The notes beneath the pieces were generated by a model, which was not told the DNA's origin, searched no databases, and worked only from the letters and a program-made list of their open reading frames with translations. DNA of 64,000 nucleotides from Actinomycetales bacterium (lineage in GTDB: Bacteria > Actinomycetota > Actinomycetes > Actinomycetales > Actinomycetaceae), in the NCBI GenBank assembly GCA_015655375.1, contig JAATFD010000014.1, positions 1-64,000 on the forward strand, given 5' to 3'. Numbering within the stretch: the first letter of the stretch is position 1; every line of letters starts with the position of its first letter. Both the position numbers and the translations under genes were made by a program. Below are positions 8,316-17,216 of this stretch, one piece after another.

Positions 8316-9734
8316 TTATCGCAGGAGCCCCGCGACCTGGAAGGCCATCTCGAGGGACTGCTGGTGGTTGAGCCGGGGATCGACCAGGGTCTCGTAGCGA
8401 CGCTCGAGGCCCGCCTCATCGATCTGCTCGGATCCGCCCATCACCTCGGTGACGTCGTCGCCGGTCAACTCGATGTGGATTCCGCCCGGGATCGTTCCGA
8501 CCTCGGCATGGGCCTCGAAGAAGCCGGAAACCTCGTCCATGATCGTGGCGAAGTCCCTCGTCTTGTAACCCGTCGAGGACGTGATCGTATTGCCGTGCAT
8601 CGGGTCCGTCGTCCACGTCACAGGGCGACCATCGGCCTTCGCGGCCTCCAGCAACCGGGGCAGTGCCTGACGGATCCGTGAGGCGCCCATCCGGGTGATG
8701 AAGGTCAGCCGTCCGGGTTCGCCCTCGGGGTTGAGCCGATCGATCAGGGCGATGACGTCTTCGGGTGTCGTGGTCGGCCCGAGCTTGACGCCAATCGGGT
8801 TGAGGACACGACTGAGCAGCTCGACGTGAGCACCATCGAGTTGACGGGTTCGCTCGCCGATCCACAGGAGGTGGCCCGAGGTGTCGTAGGGGCGTCCCGT
8901 GCGCGAGTCGATCCGTGTCATCGCCGATTCATATTCAAGCAGCAGGGCCTCATGCGCGCTGTAGAGGTCGACCTCGCGCAGGGAATCGAAGTCGGCGCCC
9001 GCGGCCTCCATGAACTTCACCGCACGGTGAATTTCCTCCGCCAGGGACTCGTAGCGCGAATACGCCGGGTTCTGCGTGAACCCGCGGTTCCAGTGGTGGA
9101 CCAAGCGCAGGTCCGCATAGCCGCCCTTCGTGAAGGCTCGGATCAGATTGAGCGAGGACGCGGAGTGCTGGTACATCTCCATGAGCCGATGGGGATCCGG
9201 GATCCGTGATTCCTTCGTGAAGGCGAAGGAGTTGACGGCGTCCCCGCGATAGACGGGCAGGGTCACCCCGTCGCGCGTCTCGACGTCCGCCGAGCGTGGT
9301 TTTGCATACTGGCCCGCGATCCGTCCGATCTTGACGACCGGCAGGGAGGCGCCATACGTGAGCACGACGGCCATCTGCAGCAACGTTTGGATTTTCAACC
9401 GCAGGTGATCGGCCGTCGACTCCGCGAAGGTCTCCGCGCAGTCACCACCCATGAGGACGAATGCCTCGCCGCGTCCCGCAGCTCCCAGGTCCGCGCGCAG
9501 GTCGTCGACCTCGCCAGCGAAGACAAGGGGCGGACGACGACGCAGGTCCGCCGTGACCTCGGACAGCGCGTGCGGGTCCGGATAGGTCGGTTGCTGGAGC
9601 GCACGATGTGTCCGCCACGTGTCCCAGGGAGCGGTCTCCCCCGTGGGGGATTCCCAGGCCTCGGGCACCCGCGGGTCGGGAAGGCTCCCGGCCGACCCAC
9701 CGCGTCCCTGTCTCCAGGGCAGGTGCGCGCTCAC
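8316..9734 (-). CDS. aroG: Class II 3-deoxy-7-phosphoheptulonate (DAHP) synthase
   Basis: First step of the shikimate pathway: phosphoenolpyruvate plus erythrose 4-phosphate to DAHP. The 472-residue length and motifs (VLMGGDCAETFAE, KIGRIAGQYAKPRS, the substrate-binding LVHHWNRGF, WTTDPMHGNT, GGIHIELTG) mark the plant-like class II enzyme found in actinobacteria (Rv2178c type). The metal-binding Cys of GGDCAE is present. Its GTG start overlaps the stop of the PPi-PFK gene as GTGA, so the two are translationally coupled. The shared operon makes sense because both act on sugar phosphates. Confidence 0.95.
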   Translation of the reverse strand: MSAHLPWRQGRGGSAGSLPDPRVPEAWESPTGETAPWDTWRTHRALQQPTYPDPHALSEVTADLRRRPPLVFAGEVDDLRADLGAAGRGEAFVLMGGDCAETFAESTADHLRLKIQTLLQMAVVLTYGASLPVVKIGRIAGQYAKPRSADVETRDGVTLPVYRGDAVNSFAFTKESRIPDPHRLMEMYQHSASSLNLIRAFTKGGYADLRLVHHWNRGFTQNPAYSRYESLAEEIHRAVKFMEAAGADFDSLREVDLYSAHEALLLEYESAMTRIDSRTGRPYDTSGHLLWIGERTRQLDGAHVELLSRVLNPIGVKLGPTTTPEDVIALIDRLNPEGEPGRLTFITRMGASRIRQALPRLLEAAKADGRPVTWTTDPMHGNTITSSTGYKTRDFATIMDEVSGFFEAHAEVGTIPGGIHIELTGDDVTEVMGGSEQIDEAGLERRYETLVDPRLNHQQSLEMAFQVAGLLR

Positions 9735-10948
9735 CGCAGTGCGGGCGTGACGGTCTGGCCGATGCGCCCCATGAGCTCCGTGAACCAGCCCTGGGTGATG
9801 TCGAAGGCCTTGCCTCCGGCGATCCGCGGGAACGCGATGGCCTTCAGGCGGTCGCCGTCCTCCTCATCATGGCCGATGACGCCGGACTCGCCCCTGAAGG
9901 CGGATTCGACAGCGAGGTCGGTCATCGACTGGATCAGACGGAGGTCGTCGGCATTCGCCTTGGAGGAACGAGAGAAGTATCCGGACTTCTGGACCATGAC
10001 CTTCTCCGCGCCGATCCGCTCGGAGAACTGACGGGCGAACCACTGCCCAGGGTTGATCGTGTCGAGTTTGACGTGGCCGAAGGGATCGCGCTGGACCTCC
10101 TCGCCGCGGGACTCGAGCTCCGCGATGATCTCGGGGACACCGGCCCCCTCGGACAGGAAGATATTGACGTTGCCGACTTCATCCATGACGGTGCGCAGGC
10201 GGGCGGCCTCCGCGTCGATGTCCAGGGCCATCTCCGGCACGAAGACGGCGTGGATGCTCCAGCGTTCCTTCGACAGTCCGACCGAGGGCACCCATTCTTG
10301 GGCATCGAGCCACTCGGTGTACTTGCGCGACGTGGCAGCGGTCAGCCACCCGCAGTTGCGACCCATGACCTCGTGGATGATCAGCATGCGAGGGTTCGAG
10401 CGGTGCTCGCCGATGATGTTCTGGGCGAACTCCGAGGCCTCTTCCGCGGCGGTCCAGGCACCGAGCGACTGGCGGATCGGGATGATGTCGTTGTCGATCG
10501 TCTTGGGCAGACCGACGACAGTCAGCTCGTAGTCGTTGTCGTGAAGATAGGCAGCCAGGTCCGCGGCCGTCGTGTTCGTGTCGTCGCCACCGATCGTGTG
10601 GAGAACATCCACACCGTCGGTGCGCAGTTGCTCGGCCGCGACTGCGAGCGGGTCCTCCCCCTCCTTGACGAGGCCGCGCGTGACGAGGTCGGCCACATTG
10701 GTCAGCTTGACCCGCGAATTGCCGATCGGAGAGCCACCAAAACGATGCAGCACGGCGGCGTGACGACGTCCGTCCTCATCGACGACGACGAAGTTGCCGG
10801 TGAGAAGTCCGTGGTAGCCGTTCTGATAGGCGATGATCTCGACGGAGGGGTCGATCTCCGTGTAGCGCTGGATGAGTCCGCCGACGGCGGAGGACAGGCA
10901 GGGAGCGAAACCACCGGCAGTGAGCAGGGCGACGCGACGGACCGACAT
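9731..10948 (-). CDS. pfp: Pyrophosphate-dependent 6-phosphofructokinase
   Basis: Converts fructose 6-phosphate to the 1,6-bisphosphate using PPi, reversibly. The phosphoryl-donor motif reads TIGGDDTNT, where GGDD instead of GGDG is the mark of the PPi-using enzyme, and the catalytic PKTIDND has the Lys typical of PPi-PFKs. 405 residues, normal length. ATG 10948 is preceded by GAAAGGTG on the minus strand. First gene of a two-gene operon with DAHP synthase. Confidence 0.93.
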   Translation of the reverse strand: MSVRRVALLTAGGFAPCLSSAVGGLIQRYTEIDPSVEIIAYQNGYHGLLTGNFVVVDEDGRRHAAVLHRFGGSPIGNSRVKLTNVADLVTRGLVKEGEDPLAVAAEQLRTDGVDVLHTIGGDDTNTTAADLAAYLHDNDYELTVVGLPKTIDNDIIPIRQSLGAWTAAEEASEFAQNIIGEHRSNPRMLIIHEVMGRNCGWLTAATSRKYTEWLDAQEWVPSVGLSKERWSIHAVFVPEMALDIDAEAARLRTVMDEVGNVNIFLSEGAGVPEIIAELESRGEEVQRDPFGHVKLDTINPGQWFARQFSERIGAEKVMVQKSGYFSRSSKANADDLRLIQSMTDLAVESAFRGESGVIGHDEEDGDRLKAIAFPRIAGGKAFDITQGWFTELMGRIGQTVTPALR

Positions 10949-11011
10949 GGGCGAACACCTTTCAGCGTGGAACGTGCGGGATCGACAGCCCCGCGCAGGA
11001 TCACGCCCAGT

Positions 11012-11914
11012 CTAGTCGGTGGCCGAGGACGGCCGGCCGGCCGTCCGTCCCCCGTCGGGGTTCTCGTCCGTGTCCTCGACGGCGATGTCTTTCTCGTCGA
11101 TGTCCACGTCGGGGGTCTCCTCATCGCCCTCGACCGGCGACTTCGGAGGACCCGGCACCTCGACGACGGGGGCGATGCGCCCGCCGGGTCCGGGACGGCC
11201 ATTGGAGGGGACCGGCCCCTCGAAGGTCCCTTCCTGAGCCATCTTCGCCTTGACGTCGGCCGCATAGAGATCGACGTACTCCTGGCCCGAGAGCATCATC
11301 ATGTTGTACATGATCTCGTCCGTGACGGCGCGCAGGACGTAGCGGTCCTTCGCGAGCCCACGGTATCGCGTGAAGTCCAGAGGCTCCCCGACGACGATCC
11401 CGATGTTCTGACTCAGCAGTGGGAGTCTCTTACCGATCGGCTGAGCATCGTGGGTCCCGATCATGGCGACTGGGATGACGGGCGCACCGGAGATCAGTGC
11501 GAGGCGCGCCACACCGGTCTTGCCGCGGTAGAGACGGCCGTCCGGGCTGCGCGTGCCCTCGGGATAGATCCCAAAGAGCTCTCCCTGCGCGAGGCGGTCG
11601 AGACCGGCCTTCAGAGCCGCCTCCGAAGCCCGACCACCTGAACGGTCAACGGGGATCGTGCCCACGGCGCGCATGAACTCCTTGGTCGCCCACCCCTTGA
11701 GCCCAGTACCCGTGAAGTAATCGGCCTTGCCCATGAAAACGACTTTCCGGTCGATCATCACCGGAAGGAAGACGGAGTCGAACACCGCATTGTGATTGGA
11801 CGCGAGGATCGCCGGCCCCTCCTCTGGAATGTTCTCCTTGCCTCTGATCCACGGCTTGTAGGTGGCACGCAGCAGCGGACCCCCGGTGACTTTCAGGGCC
11901 TGGTAGACACCCAC
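11012..11914 (-). CDS. plsC: 1-acyl-sn-glycerol-3-phosphate acyltransferase (PlsC family)
   Basis: A membrane-associated acyltransferase of 300 residues that would make phosphatidic acid. The HxxxxD motif is NHNAVFD, and the glycerophosphate-binding EGTRS is in FGIYPEGTRSPDGRL. The N-terminal part resembles other PlsC enzymes. The C-terminal 60 residues are Pro/Glu/Asp-rich and probably disordered. GTG 11914 has AGGAGG four bases away, so the longer open frame upstream is not used. Mycobacterial Rv2182c occupies the same place. Confidence 0.88.
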   Translation of the reverse strand: MGVYQALKVTGGPLLRATYKPWIRGKENIPEEGPAILASNHNAVFDSVFLPVMIDRKVVFMGKADYFTGTGLKGWATKEFMRAVGTIPVDRSGGRASEAALKAGLDRLAQGELFGIYPEGTRSPDGRLYRGKTGVARLALISGAPVIPVAMIGTHDAQPIGKRLPLLSQNIGIVVGEPLDFTRYRGLAKDRYVLRAVTDEIMYNMMMLSGQEYVDLYAADVKAKMAQEGTFEGPVPSNGRPGPGGRIAPVVEVPGPPKSPVEGDEETPDVDIDEKDIAVEDTDENPDGGRTAGRPSSATD

Positions 11915-11949
11915 GGATCCTCCTGGACACTTCCCTGGTCGCGACGAAC

Positions 11950-11955
11950 TAGGAT
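11950..11955 (+). promoter_or_regulatory. Leaderless -10 of the DnaQ/GIY-YIG nuclease gene
   Basis: TAGGAT, seven bases, then ATG 11963. Confidence 0.5.
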
Positions 11956-11962
11956 CCACTCT

Positions 11963-13768
11963 ATGACGTCCGGGACCCCTACGGCGCCGCATGGCGAGCG
12001 CCGAGCGCGTCGCGAGCCGATTCACAGGCCGACCGAAACGTCGATCAGACTTCCCTCTGGCCAGCACACTCATGCTGGTACCGAGGTGGTCCACCGCTTG
12101 GTTGAGGCCGTCCCCATGGGGGTCCAAGTCGGCCTCGATTCACTGGGCACGCCCCTGGAAGACATCGAGTGGATCGTCATTGACCTCGAGACTACGGGCA
12201 TTGGCGCTCGCGCCTCGATCACCGAGATCGGCGCCGTGCGCACCCGGGATGAGCGTACGGTCGACGAATTCCACACACTCGTGGATCCGGAGGAGCCGAT
12301 CTCTCCGCGGATCACTGCGCTGACCGGGATCACCACGTCGATGGTGACAGGGGCTCCCACCATCGACCGCGCCTACCCAGATTTCGCACGGTGGGCCGGG
12401 CTCGAGGACAAGGACGGCCACCTCTGCGAACCCCGCTCGTCTCGTGTGTTCGTCGCTCACAACGCGCCCTTCGACATGGGATTCCTCCGCCGGGCCGCAC
12501 GCTCATGTGGACACGGCTGGCCGCGACCTCCGGTCCTCGACACCCTGACGCTGGCTCGGGTGGCCCTGCCACGGCCGATGGTTCGCAACCACAAGCTCCA
12601 GACGTTGGCCTCCTACTTCCAGGTGGCGCCCCAGGACCAGCACCGGGCGCTGGGCGACGCTCGCACGACGGTCGGGGTCCTCCACGGTCTCCTCAGTCTG
12701 ATGGCGCCCGTCGGAGTCTCCACTCTCGAAGACGTCACAACCGTCGCTTCCCCGGTACCGACCCGCCGACGCCACCGCTCCGGGATGGCGGATTCGTTGC
12801 CCCGCTCCCCTGGCGTCTACCGATTCGTGGACGCCTCGGGCGCACCGCTCTACGTCGGATCCGCGACCAACCTGCGCTCGCGCGTGCGCTCGTACTTCAC
12901 GGCCTCCGAATCGCGCGCCCGCGTGCGTCGCATGCTGGATCTGGCAGCTGACGTGCTCGCCGAACCAACCTCGACGGTGCTGGAGGCTCGGGTCAACGAA
13001 CTGCGTTCCATTCGCACCCTGCACCCGCTCTTCAACTCGGCGTCGACCCATCAGGACACGGCACGCTGGGTCGTCCGCCATGGCGATCGGCTCGAGGTCG
13101 TGCCGGCGCTGGACGTCGATGACGCTCCCGCCGCGCTTGGGCCCTACCGCGGAACTGGGCATGCGACTCGCGCCCTCGATGCCCTGTGCGCGACATATCC
13201 GGTGGACGGGTCCACCATGCTCAGCGCCGCGGGCCGTATCGACGACCTCTCTCGCCCGCGCATCGATGCCGCCCTGCGCGGAGAGCACTGCGAGGTCGTC
13301 GACGCACTGGCCGAACGGATGTCGGCCGCCTCCGACCTCGAGAATTTCGAGGCTGCCGCCCGGTGGCGCGGCGAACTCAGCGCCTACGTGGCCGGTCTGC
13401 AACGTCGCAGCAGCGTCCTCCCAGTTGCCAGCGCACGACGGATCGTCTGGGCCCGCCACCGCGACGAGGGCGGATGGGTCCTGCATGCCGCTTCCTGGGG
13501 GTCGCTGACCCGCACGTTGATCACACCGGCGAGGACGTCGCCGACCCCGTGGGTGGACGCGCTCCTGGAGGAGGACCCGTTGCCCGAGCCCCGGGTCTTC
13601 CTCGCATGGACGACCTGGGAGGAAGTCCGTCTGCTGACAGACTCCCTCCTGGGGGAAGGCACCCGCCTGGTCACCTGGGATGGACCGGTCGATCTCTCCG
13701 AACCCGTCGACTCACCTTTGTCCCGCACCCAGCTCGTCGACCGGCTTGATCTCGCTCACGTACGCTGA
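11963..13768 (+). CDS. DEDDh exonuclease fused to a UvrC-type GIY-YIG domain
   Basis: A 601-residue DNA repair-type protein. After about 60 basic residues comes a DnaQ/epsilon-like 3'-5' exonuclease: Exo I VIDLETTG (Asp, Glu), Exo II HNAPFDMGFL (Asp), Exo III HRALGDARTT (His, Asp). A GIY-YIG nuclease domain follows (LPRSPGVYRFVDASGAPLYV, GSATNLRSRVRSYF), as in the N-terminus of UvrC or Cho. A C-terminal part includes a UvrB-interaction-like helix pair (DLENFEAAARWRGELSAYV). Mycobacterial Rv2191 has the same fusion and neighbourhood. ATG 11963 is chosen from the leaderless -10. Confidence 0.88.
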   Translation: MTSGTPTAPHGERRARREPIHRPTETSIRLPSGQHTHAGTEVVHRLVEAVPMGVQVGLDSLGTPLEDIEWIVIDLETTGIGARASITEIGAVRTRDERTVDEFHTLVDPEEPISPRITALTGITTSMVTGAPTIDRAYPDFARWAGLEDKDGHLCEPRSSRVFVAHNAPFDMGFLRRAARSCGHGWPRPPVLDTLTLARVALPRPMVRNHKLQTLASYFQVAPQDQHRALGDARTTVGVLHGLLSLMAPVGVSTLEDVTTVASPVPTRRRHRSGMADSLPRSPGVYRFVDASGAPLYVGSATNLRSRVRSYFTASESRARVRRMLDLAADVLAEPTSTVLEARVNELRSIRTLHPLFNSASTHQDTARWVVRHGDRLEVVPALDVDDAPAALGPYRGTGHATRALDALCATYPVDGSTMLSAAGRIDDLSRPRIDAALRGEHCEVVDALAERMSAASDLENFEAAARWRGELSAYVAGLQRRSSVLPVASARRIVWARHRDEGGWVLHAASWGSLTRTLITPARTSPTPWVDALLEEDPLPEPRVFLAWTTWEEVRLLTDSLLGEGTRLVTWDGPVDLSEPVDSPLSRTQLVDRLDLAHVR

Positions 13769-13848
13769 ACGCAGACGTGGGATGATCGAGGCCAGAAACT
13801 CCGACACCCGTCGCCACGCTCCACACCACCCATGAGGGAAGGACCACC

Positions 13849-14127
13849 ATGCTCACCGCCATCGTCCTCATCAACGCCGATGTCAACCGGATTCCCGAGG
13901 TCGCAGAGGCGATCGCCGATCTCGATGGAGTCAGTGAGGTCTACTCGGTGACCGGTGACATCGACCTCGTCGCCCTCGTCCGGGTGCGTGAGTACGATGA
14001 TCTGGCCGAGGTCGTCTCCAACCGACTTGGCAAGGTCGCAGGCGTGCAGAAGATGCGCACACACATCGCGTTCCGGTCCTATTCCTCAGTCGACCTCGAG
14101 GAGGCCTTCCACATCGGCCTGGAATAG
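13849..14127 (+). CDS. Stand-alone Lrp/AsnC-type ligand-binding domain (RAM) protein
   Basis: A 92-residue protein that is only the alpha/beta regulatory domain of Lrp/AsnC regulators, without the helix-turn-helix: MLTAIVLINADVN, then VSEVYSVTGDIDLVALVRV and KVAGVQKMRTHIAF. Such free domains form oligomers and bind amino acids, possibly tuning full-length Lrp proteins. GAGGGAAGGA precedes the ATG. It sits between the nuclease gene and trpD, as in other actinobacteria. Confidence 0.88.
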   Translation: MLTAIVLINADVNRIPEVAEAIADLDGVSEVYSVTGDIDLVALVRVREYDDLAEVVSNRLGKVAGVQKMRTHIAFRSYSSVDLEEAFHIGLE

Positions 14128-14162
14128 CCAGGATCCGGGGCGAACCGCAGATCCAAGGAAGC

Positions 14163-15209
14163 TCAGCGGTTCGTCTCGGCGACCCAGGAATCCAGCAAGG
14201 CGCGCGCCGCACCGGAGTCGATCGAATCGGCGGCGATCCCGAGGCCGGCCCCCAGGCGATCGAGCAGCGTCCCGTCTTCGGGGTGCACGCCCTCGGCTGA
14301 CCCGAAGGCGACGATCCCGGCAGCCGCATTCAACAGAACGGCATCGCGGACCGGACCGGTCCGTCCGTCCAGCAGCTCGCGGGCGACGACGGCGTTCTCC
14401 GCCGCCTGGCCGCCCCTCAGATCCTCGACCGTTGCCCGCGTCATCCCCAGGTCGGACACCGCGTCGATCTCGGAATAGTCGATCGTGCCGTCGGCGACCG
14501 ACCAGATCTGTGAGGGTTCCGTCGTCGTCAGCTCGTCGAGTCCGCGCACACTGCCCCTGAAGACGAGGGCCGACAGACCCCGCTCGGCGAAGACACCGGC
14601 CATGATCGGGGCGTTCTGCTCCTGGGCCACCCCGATGGCGGACGTACGTGGACGCGCCGGGTTCGTCAGCGGCCCCAGAATGTTGAAGACCGTCGGGAAG
14701 CCCAGGCTCCGCCGGGCGCCCGCGGCAAAGCGCATCGAGGGATGGAATTTGTTCGCGAAGAGGAAGGCGATGCCGACTTGGTCGAAGACCTCCGCGATCC
14801 GCTCGGGTGTGAGATCCAAGTTGATGCCGAGCGCCTCAATGACGTCCGCCGATCCCGAGGCCGAAGTCGACGCGCGGTTCCCGTGCTTGACGACGGGCAC
14901 ACCGGAGGCCGCCAACACGATCGCCGCCATCGTCGAGATGTTGACCGTATGGGCGCCATCGCCACCGGTCCCGACGATGTCGAGGCTGTCAGTGGGCACA
15001 TCAATGTGCTCAGCGTGGTCCTGCATTCCGTCGGCAAGTCCGCGGATCTCCGTGACCGTGGCGCCCTTGACAGCCAGCGCGGTGAGGAACGAGGACAGAC
15101 GGACATCACCCAGCTCGCCCTCCATCACCTGGTCCATCACCCAGTACGCCTGCTCATAGGTGAGCTCGTCGCCAGCGAGGACCCGTGCGATGACGTCGGT
15201 CCACTCCAT
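14163..15209 (-). CDS. trpD: Anthranilate phosphoribosyltransferase
   Basis: Transfers phosphoribose to anthranilate in tryptophan synthesis. PRPP-binding GTGGDGAHTVNIST and KHGNRASTSASGSADV, then KFHPSMRFAAGARRSLG and FNILGPLTNPARP, are all present. 348 residues, normal length. No other trp gene is in this window, so trpD stands alone, as in many actinobacteria. The start overlaps the stop of the receiver-like gene (GTGATG: GTG 15212 or ATG 15209), so the pair is translationally coupled. Confidence 0.95.
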   Translation of the reverse strand: MEWTDVIARVLAGDELTYEQAYWVMDQVMEGELGDVRLSSFLTALAVKGATVTEIRGLADGMQDHAEHIDVPTDSLDIVGTGGDGAHTVNISTMAAIVLAASGVPVVKHGNRASTSASGSADVIEALGINLDLTPERIAEVFDQVGIAFLFANKFHPSMRFAAGARRSLGFPTVFNILGPLTNPARPRTSAIGVAQEQNAPIMAGVFAERGLSALVFRGSVRGLDELTTTEPSQIWSVADGTIDYSEIDAVSDLGMTRATVEDLRGGQAAENAVVARELLDGRTGPVRDAVLLNAAAGIVAFGSAEGVHPEDGTLLDRLGAGLGIAADSIDSGAARALLDSWVAETNR

Positions 15210-15604
15210 CACAGATCGCCAGCCAGAGCCGTCGAGAGCGTTTCCTGCAGTGTGATCGGATCAATCGGCTCCGGCACCGTCGCGGCCGCTCCCGCCCAAC
15301 TCGCGAGCCAATCGTCCTGCTGACGAGCCGTGATCATGACAATCGGCGGCACCGTGGAATAGGCACCCTCGACCTCGCGGGCAATCGCCATTCCACCCTC
15401 CTTCTGGGCATTGCCGTCGAGGACGAGAGCAGCGAATTCGTGGTCCTTCATCGCTTCGAGGACACCGAAGCGCGTCGCACACTCCACCCAGTTGACAGAG
15501 GGCGAATCCTTGCTCGGACGCAACCCGATCCCGTCGATGACAGCCTTGCGAGTGTCGATGTCATCACTGAACAGCAGAACGTCAACGGTGTTGTCGTCGG
15601 TCAC
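15209..15604 (-). CDS. Response-regulator-like receiver domain protein
   Basis: A single 131-residue receiver fold with no output domain. The acidic pair is in VLLFSDD, the phospho-acceptor Asp in AALVLDGN and the switch Thr in VMITAR. The conserved Lys before the last loop is replaced: the site reads VPEPIDP, Glu in place of Lys. Phosphorylation chemistry may therefore be altered. GAGGAG seven bases before GTG 15604 supports that start over TTG 15610. Directly coupled to trpD, which hints at a regulatory or co-expression link; no partner kinase is nearby. Confidence 0.75.
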   Translation of the reverse strand: MTDDNTVDVLLFSDDIDTRKAVIDGIGLRPSKDSPSVNWVECATRFGVLEAMKDHEFAALVLDGNAQKEGGMAIAREVEGAYSTVPPIVMITARQQDDWLASWAGAAATVPEPIDPITLQETLSTALAGDL

Positions 15605-15654
15605 GATCAAGCTCCTCGTCTCGGGGCGCGAGGCGCCCGTCGGTCGTCTGGTTC

Positions 15655-15660
15655 ATTGTA
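15655..15660 (-). promoter_or_regulatory. -10 of the receiver-trpD operon
   Basis: TACAAT on the minus strand, about 50 bases upstream of GTG 15604 and just after the hairpin that ends the preceding operon. Confidence 0.45.
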
Positions 15661-15665
15661 TGCGC

Positions 15666-15700
15666 CGGTGGGCGGGTCCCTGTTCGGGGCCCGCCCACCG
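15666..15700 (-). terminator. Strong hairpin after the FKBP gene
   Basis: CGGTGGGCGGG (15666-15676) pairs with CCCGCCCACCG (15690-15700), an 11-bp GC stem 45 bases past the FKBP stop. No U-tract is present, since the next promoter follows at once. Confidence 0.65.
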
Positions 15701-15744
15701 ATACTGCACGAGCGGAACCGGAGTCCCGACCGCGATGGCGTGCG

Positions 15745-16755
15745 CTACTTCGTCGCGGAAGCGTCGGCCGAGAGGACACCGATGATGTCGATGACCATGA
15801 CCGTCCCCTGCGACGCGGTACTCGAGGCCGACGAACCCGAGGAATTGCTCGTCGGCGCGAAGACGAAGAGCAGTCGGCTCCCCACCGTCTGGCCGACGAA
15901 CTTGTCGAGGCCCGCCGAAGCGACCTGCGGCCCCGCACTCCAGTTGGACTGGATCGAGGACTCGTCGCCGTAGTAACCCGCAACCGCCCGGTAGACGACC
16001 GAGTCGCCCTCTCCGATCGTCGCTCCGGCACCTGTCGCAATGACGGTCTCCGAGTCTTCGGTCGGCTGCGTCGTGCCGGTGAGACCCAAGGTCGGCTCGC
16101 TGCCGGTGTCGCCGGTGATCGTCACGCCATCGGGCAATGCATTGCCGGTGGCCTGGGCGCCCGAGAGCGCCGATGTATCGGAGGAATCCATCGTGTCGAG
16201 GATGTCGACGACGAAGACCAACGTCGATCCACCGGGGATCGTCGTCCCCGAACCGGAATCGCCGTAGCCCCACTCCGGAGGAATGACGACCTCGATCCGG
16301 TCACCGACGTGCTGACCGGCCAAGCCATACTTCCAGCCGGTGATCACCGAGTCGAGACTGAAGCCGGCCGGTGTGCCCGTCGAGAACGATGAGTCAAAGG
16401 ATGTGCCGTCCCACAGCGACCCCGAATAGTTCGCCAGGACGGAGTCCGACTCGCCGACCTCGGCACCGCTACCCTGAGACAGCGTCTTGACGGACACCTG
16501 GGTCGGAGCGTCTCCGGTCCCGGCGGAAATCGTGGGAGTCTCGCCGAAGTTCCCCGTCACGTCGGGGAAGTTGGCGGTGCCGGAACGGTCGACGTCGGGA
16601 ATCGTCGTTGCAGAGGCGGAAGCGGACGCCGAGGCAGTGGCGGAAGCCGAGGATCCGGAACTGCCGGAGTCAGCAGACTTTCCGCAGGCGCCCAGGGCGA
16701 GTGCAGTTGCGAGGGCGAGACCAGCGGCCAGTCCCTTGGTGATACGAGATGTCAT
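15745..16755 (-). CDS. Lipoprotein with two FKBP-type peptidyl-prolyl isomerase domains
   Basis: A 336-residue exported foldase. The signal peptide ends in lipobox LGAC (Cys24), followed by a Ser/Ala-rich linker. The first FKBP domain is well kept (SVLANYSGSLWDGTSFDSS, VGDRIEVVIPPEWGYG, TLVFVVDILD). The second, near residues 225-330, keeps only the outline (VYRAVAGYYGDESSI, VGQTVGSRLLFVFAP, VMVIDIIGVL) and lacks the usual aromatic pocket residues, so it may be structural. ATG 16755 gives a proper signal peptide; it lies four bases after the erpA stop, so the two are an operon. Confidence 0.85.
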   Translation of the reverse strand: MTSRITKGLAAGLALATALALGACGKSADSGSSGSSASATASASASASATTIPDVDRSGTANFPDVTGNFGETPTISAGTGDAPTQVSVKTLSQGSGAEVGESDSVLANYSGSLWDGTSFDSSFSTGTPAGFSLDSVITGWKYGLAGQHVGDRIEVVIPPEWGYGDSGSGTTIPGGSTLVFVVDILDTMDSSDTSALSGAQATGNALPDGVTITGDTGSEPTLGLTGTTQPTEDSETVIATGAGATIGEGDSVVYRAVAGYYGDESSIQSNWSAGPQVASAGLDKFVGQTVGSRLLFVFAPTSNSSGSSASSTASQGTVMVIDIIGVLSADASATK

Positions 16756-16759
16756 CGGC

Positions 16760-17113
16760 TCAGTGGAACGATTCCCCGCAGGCGCAGGTGTTCTGCGCGT
16801 TCGGATTGTCGATCGTGAATCCCTGACGCTCGATGGAGTCGGCAAAGTCGATCGTTGCCCCATCGAGGTAGGGAACGCTCATGCGGTCAACGACGACCTC
16901 GACGCCGCCGAAGTCGCGCACGGCGTCCCCGTCGAGCAAACGGTCGTCGAAGTAAAGCTGGTAGATCAGCCCGGAGCAGCCTCCGGGCTGGACGGCGATC
17001 CGCAAACGCAGGTCATCGCGCCCCTCCTGTTCGAGCAGGCTCTTGACCTTGGTGGCGGCGACGTCGGTGAGCAGAACCTCGTGAGTGGGCAGCTCAATGG
17101 TGGTGTCGGACAT
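16760..17113 (-). CDS. erpA: A-type iron-sulfur cluster carrier (ErpA/IscA family)
   Basis: A 117-residue Fe-S insertion protein. It carries the three conserved cysteines: GGCSGLIYQLYF and the C-terminal CACGESF pair. AAGGAG precedes the ATG. Mycobacterial Rv2204c lies at the same place, next to the glycerate-kinase-like gene. First gene of an operon with the FKBP lipoprotein. Confidence 0.93.
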   Translation of the reverse strand: MSDTTIELPTHEVLLTDVAATKVKSLLEQEGRDDLRLRIAVQPGGCSGLIYQLYFDDRLLDGDAVRDFGGVEVVVDRMSVPYLDGATIDFADSIERQGFTIDNPNAQNTCACGESFH

Positions 17114-17216
17114 GGTGCTCCTTCATCCGTTCGTCCTCGGTACTGGAGTCCAGCCTACGTCCGACGGGCCGTCATCGCCATGGCGGCTCCTCCCCCATCA
17201 CCAGCCATCGACACCT

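Noticed and set aside
9608-11641. A 677-codon plus-strand frame opposite DAHP synthase, PPi-PFK and plsC
   Set aside because: Runs across three well-supported genes on the other strand and has no protein-like features.
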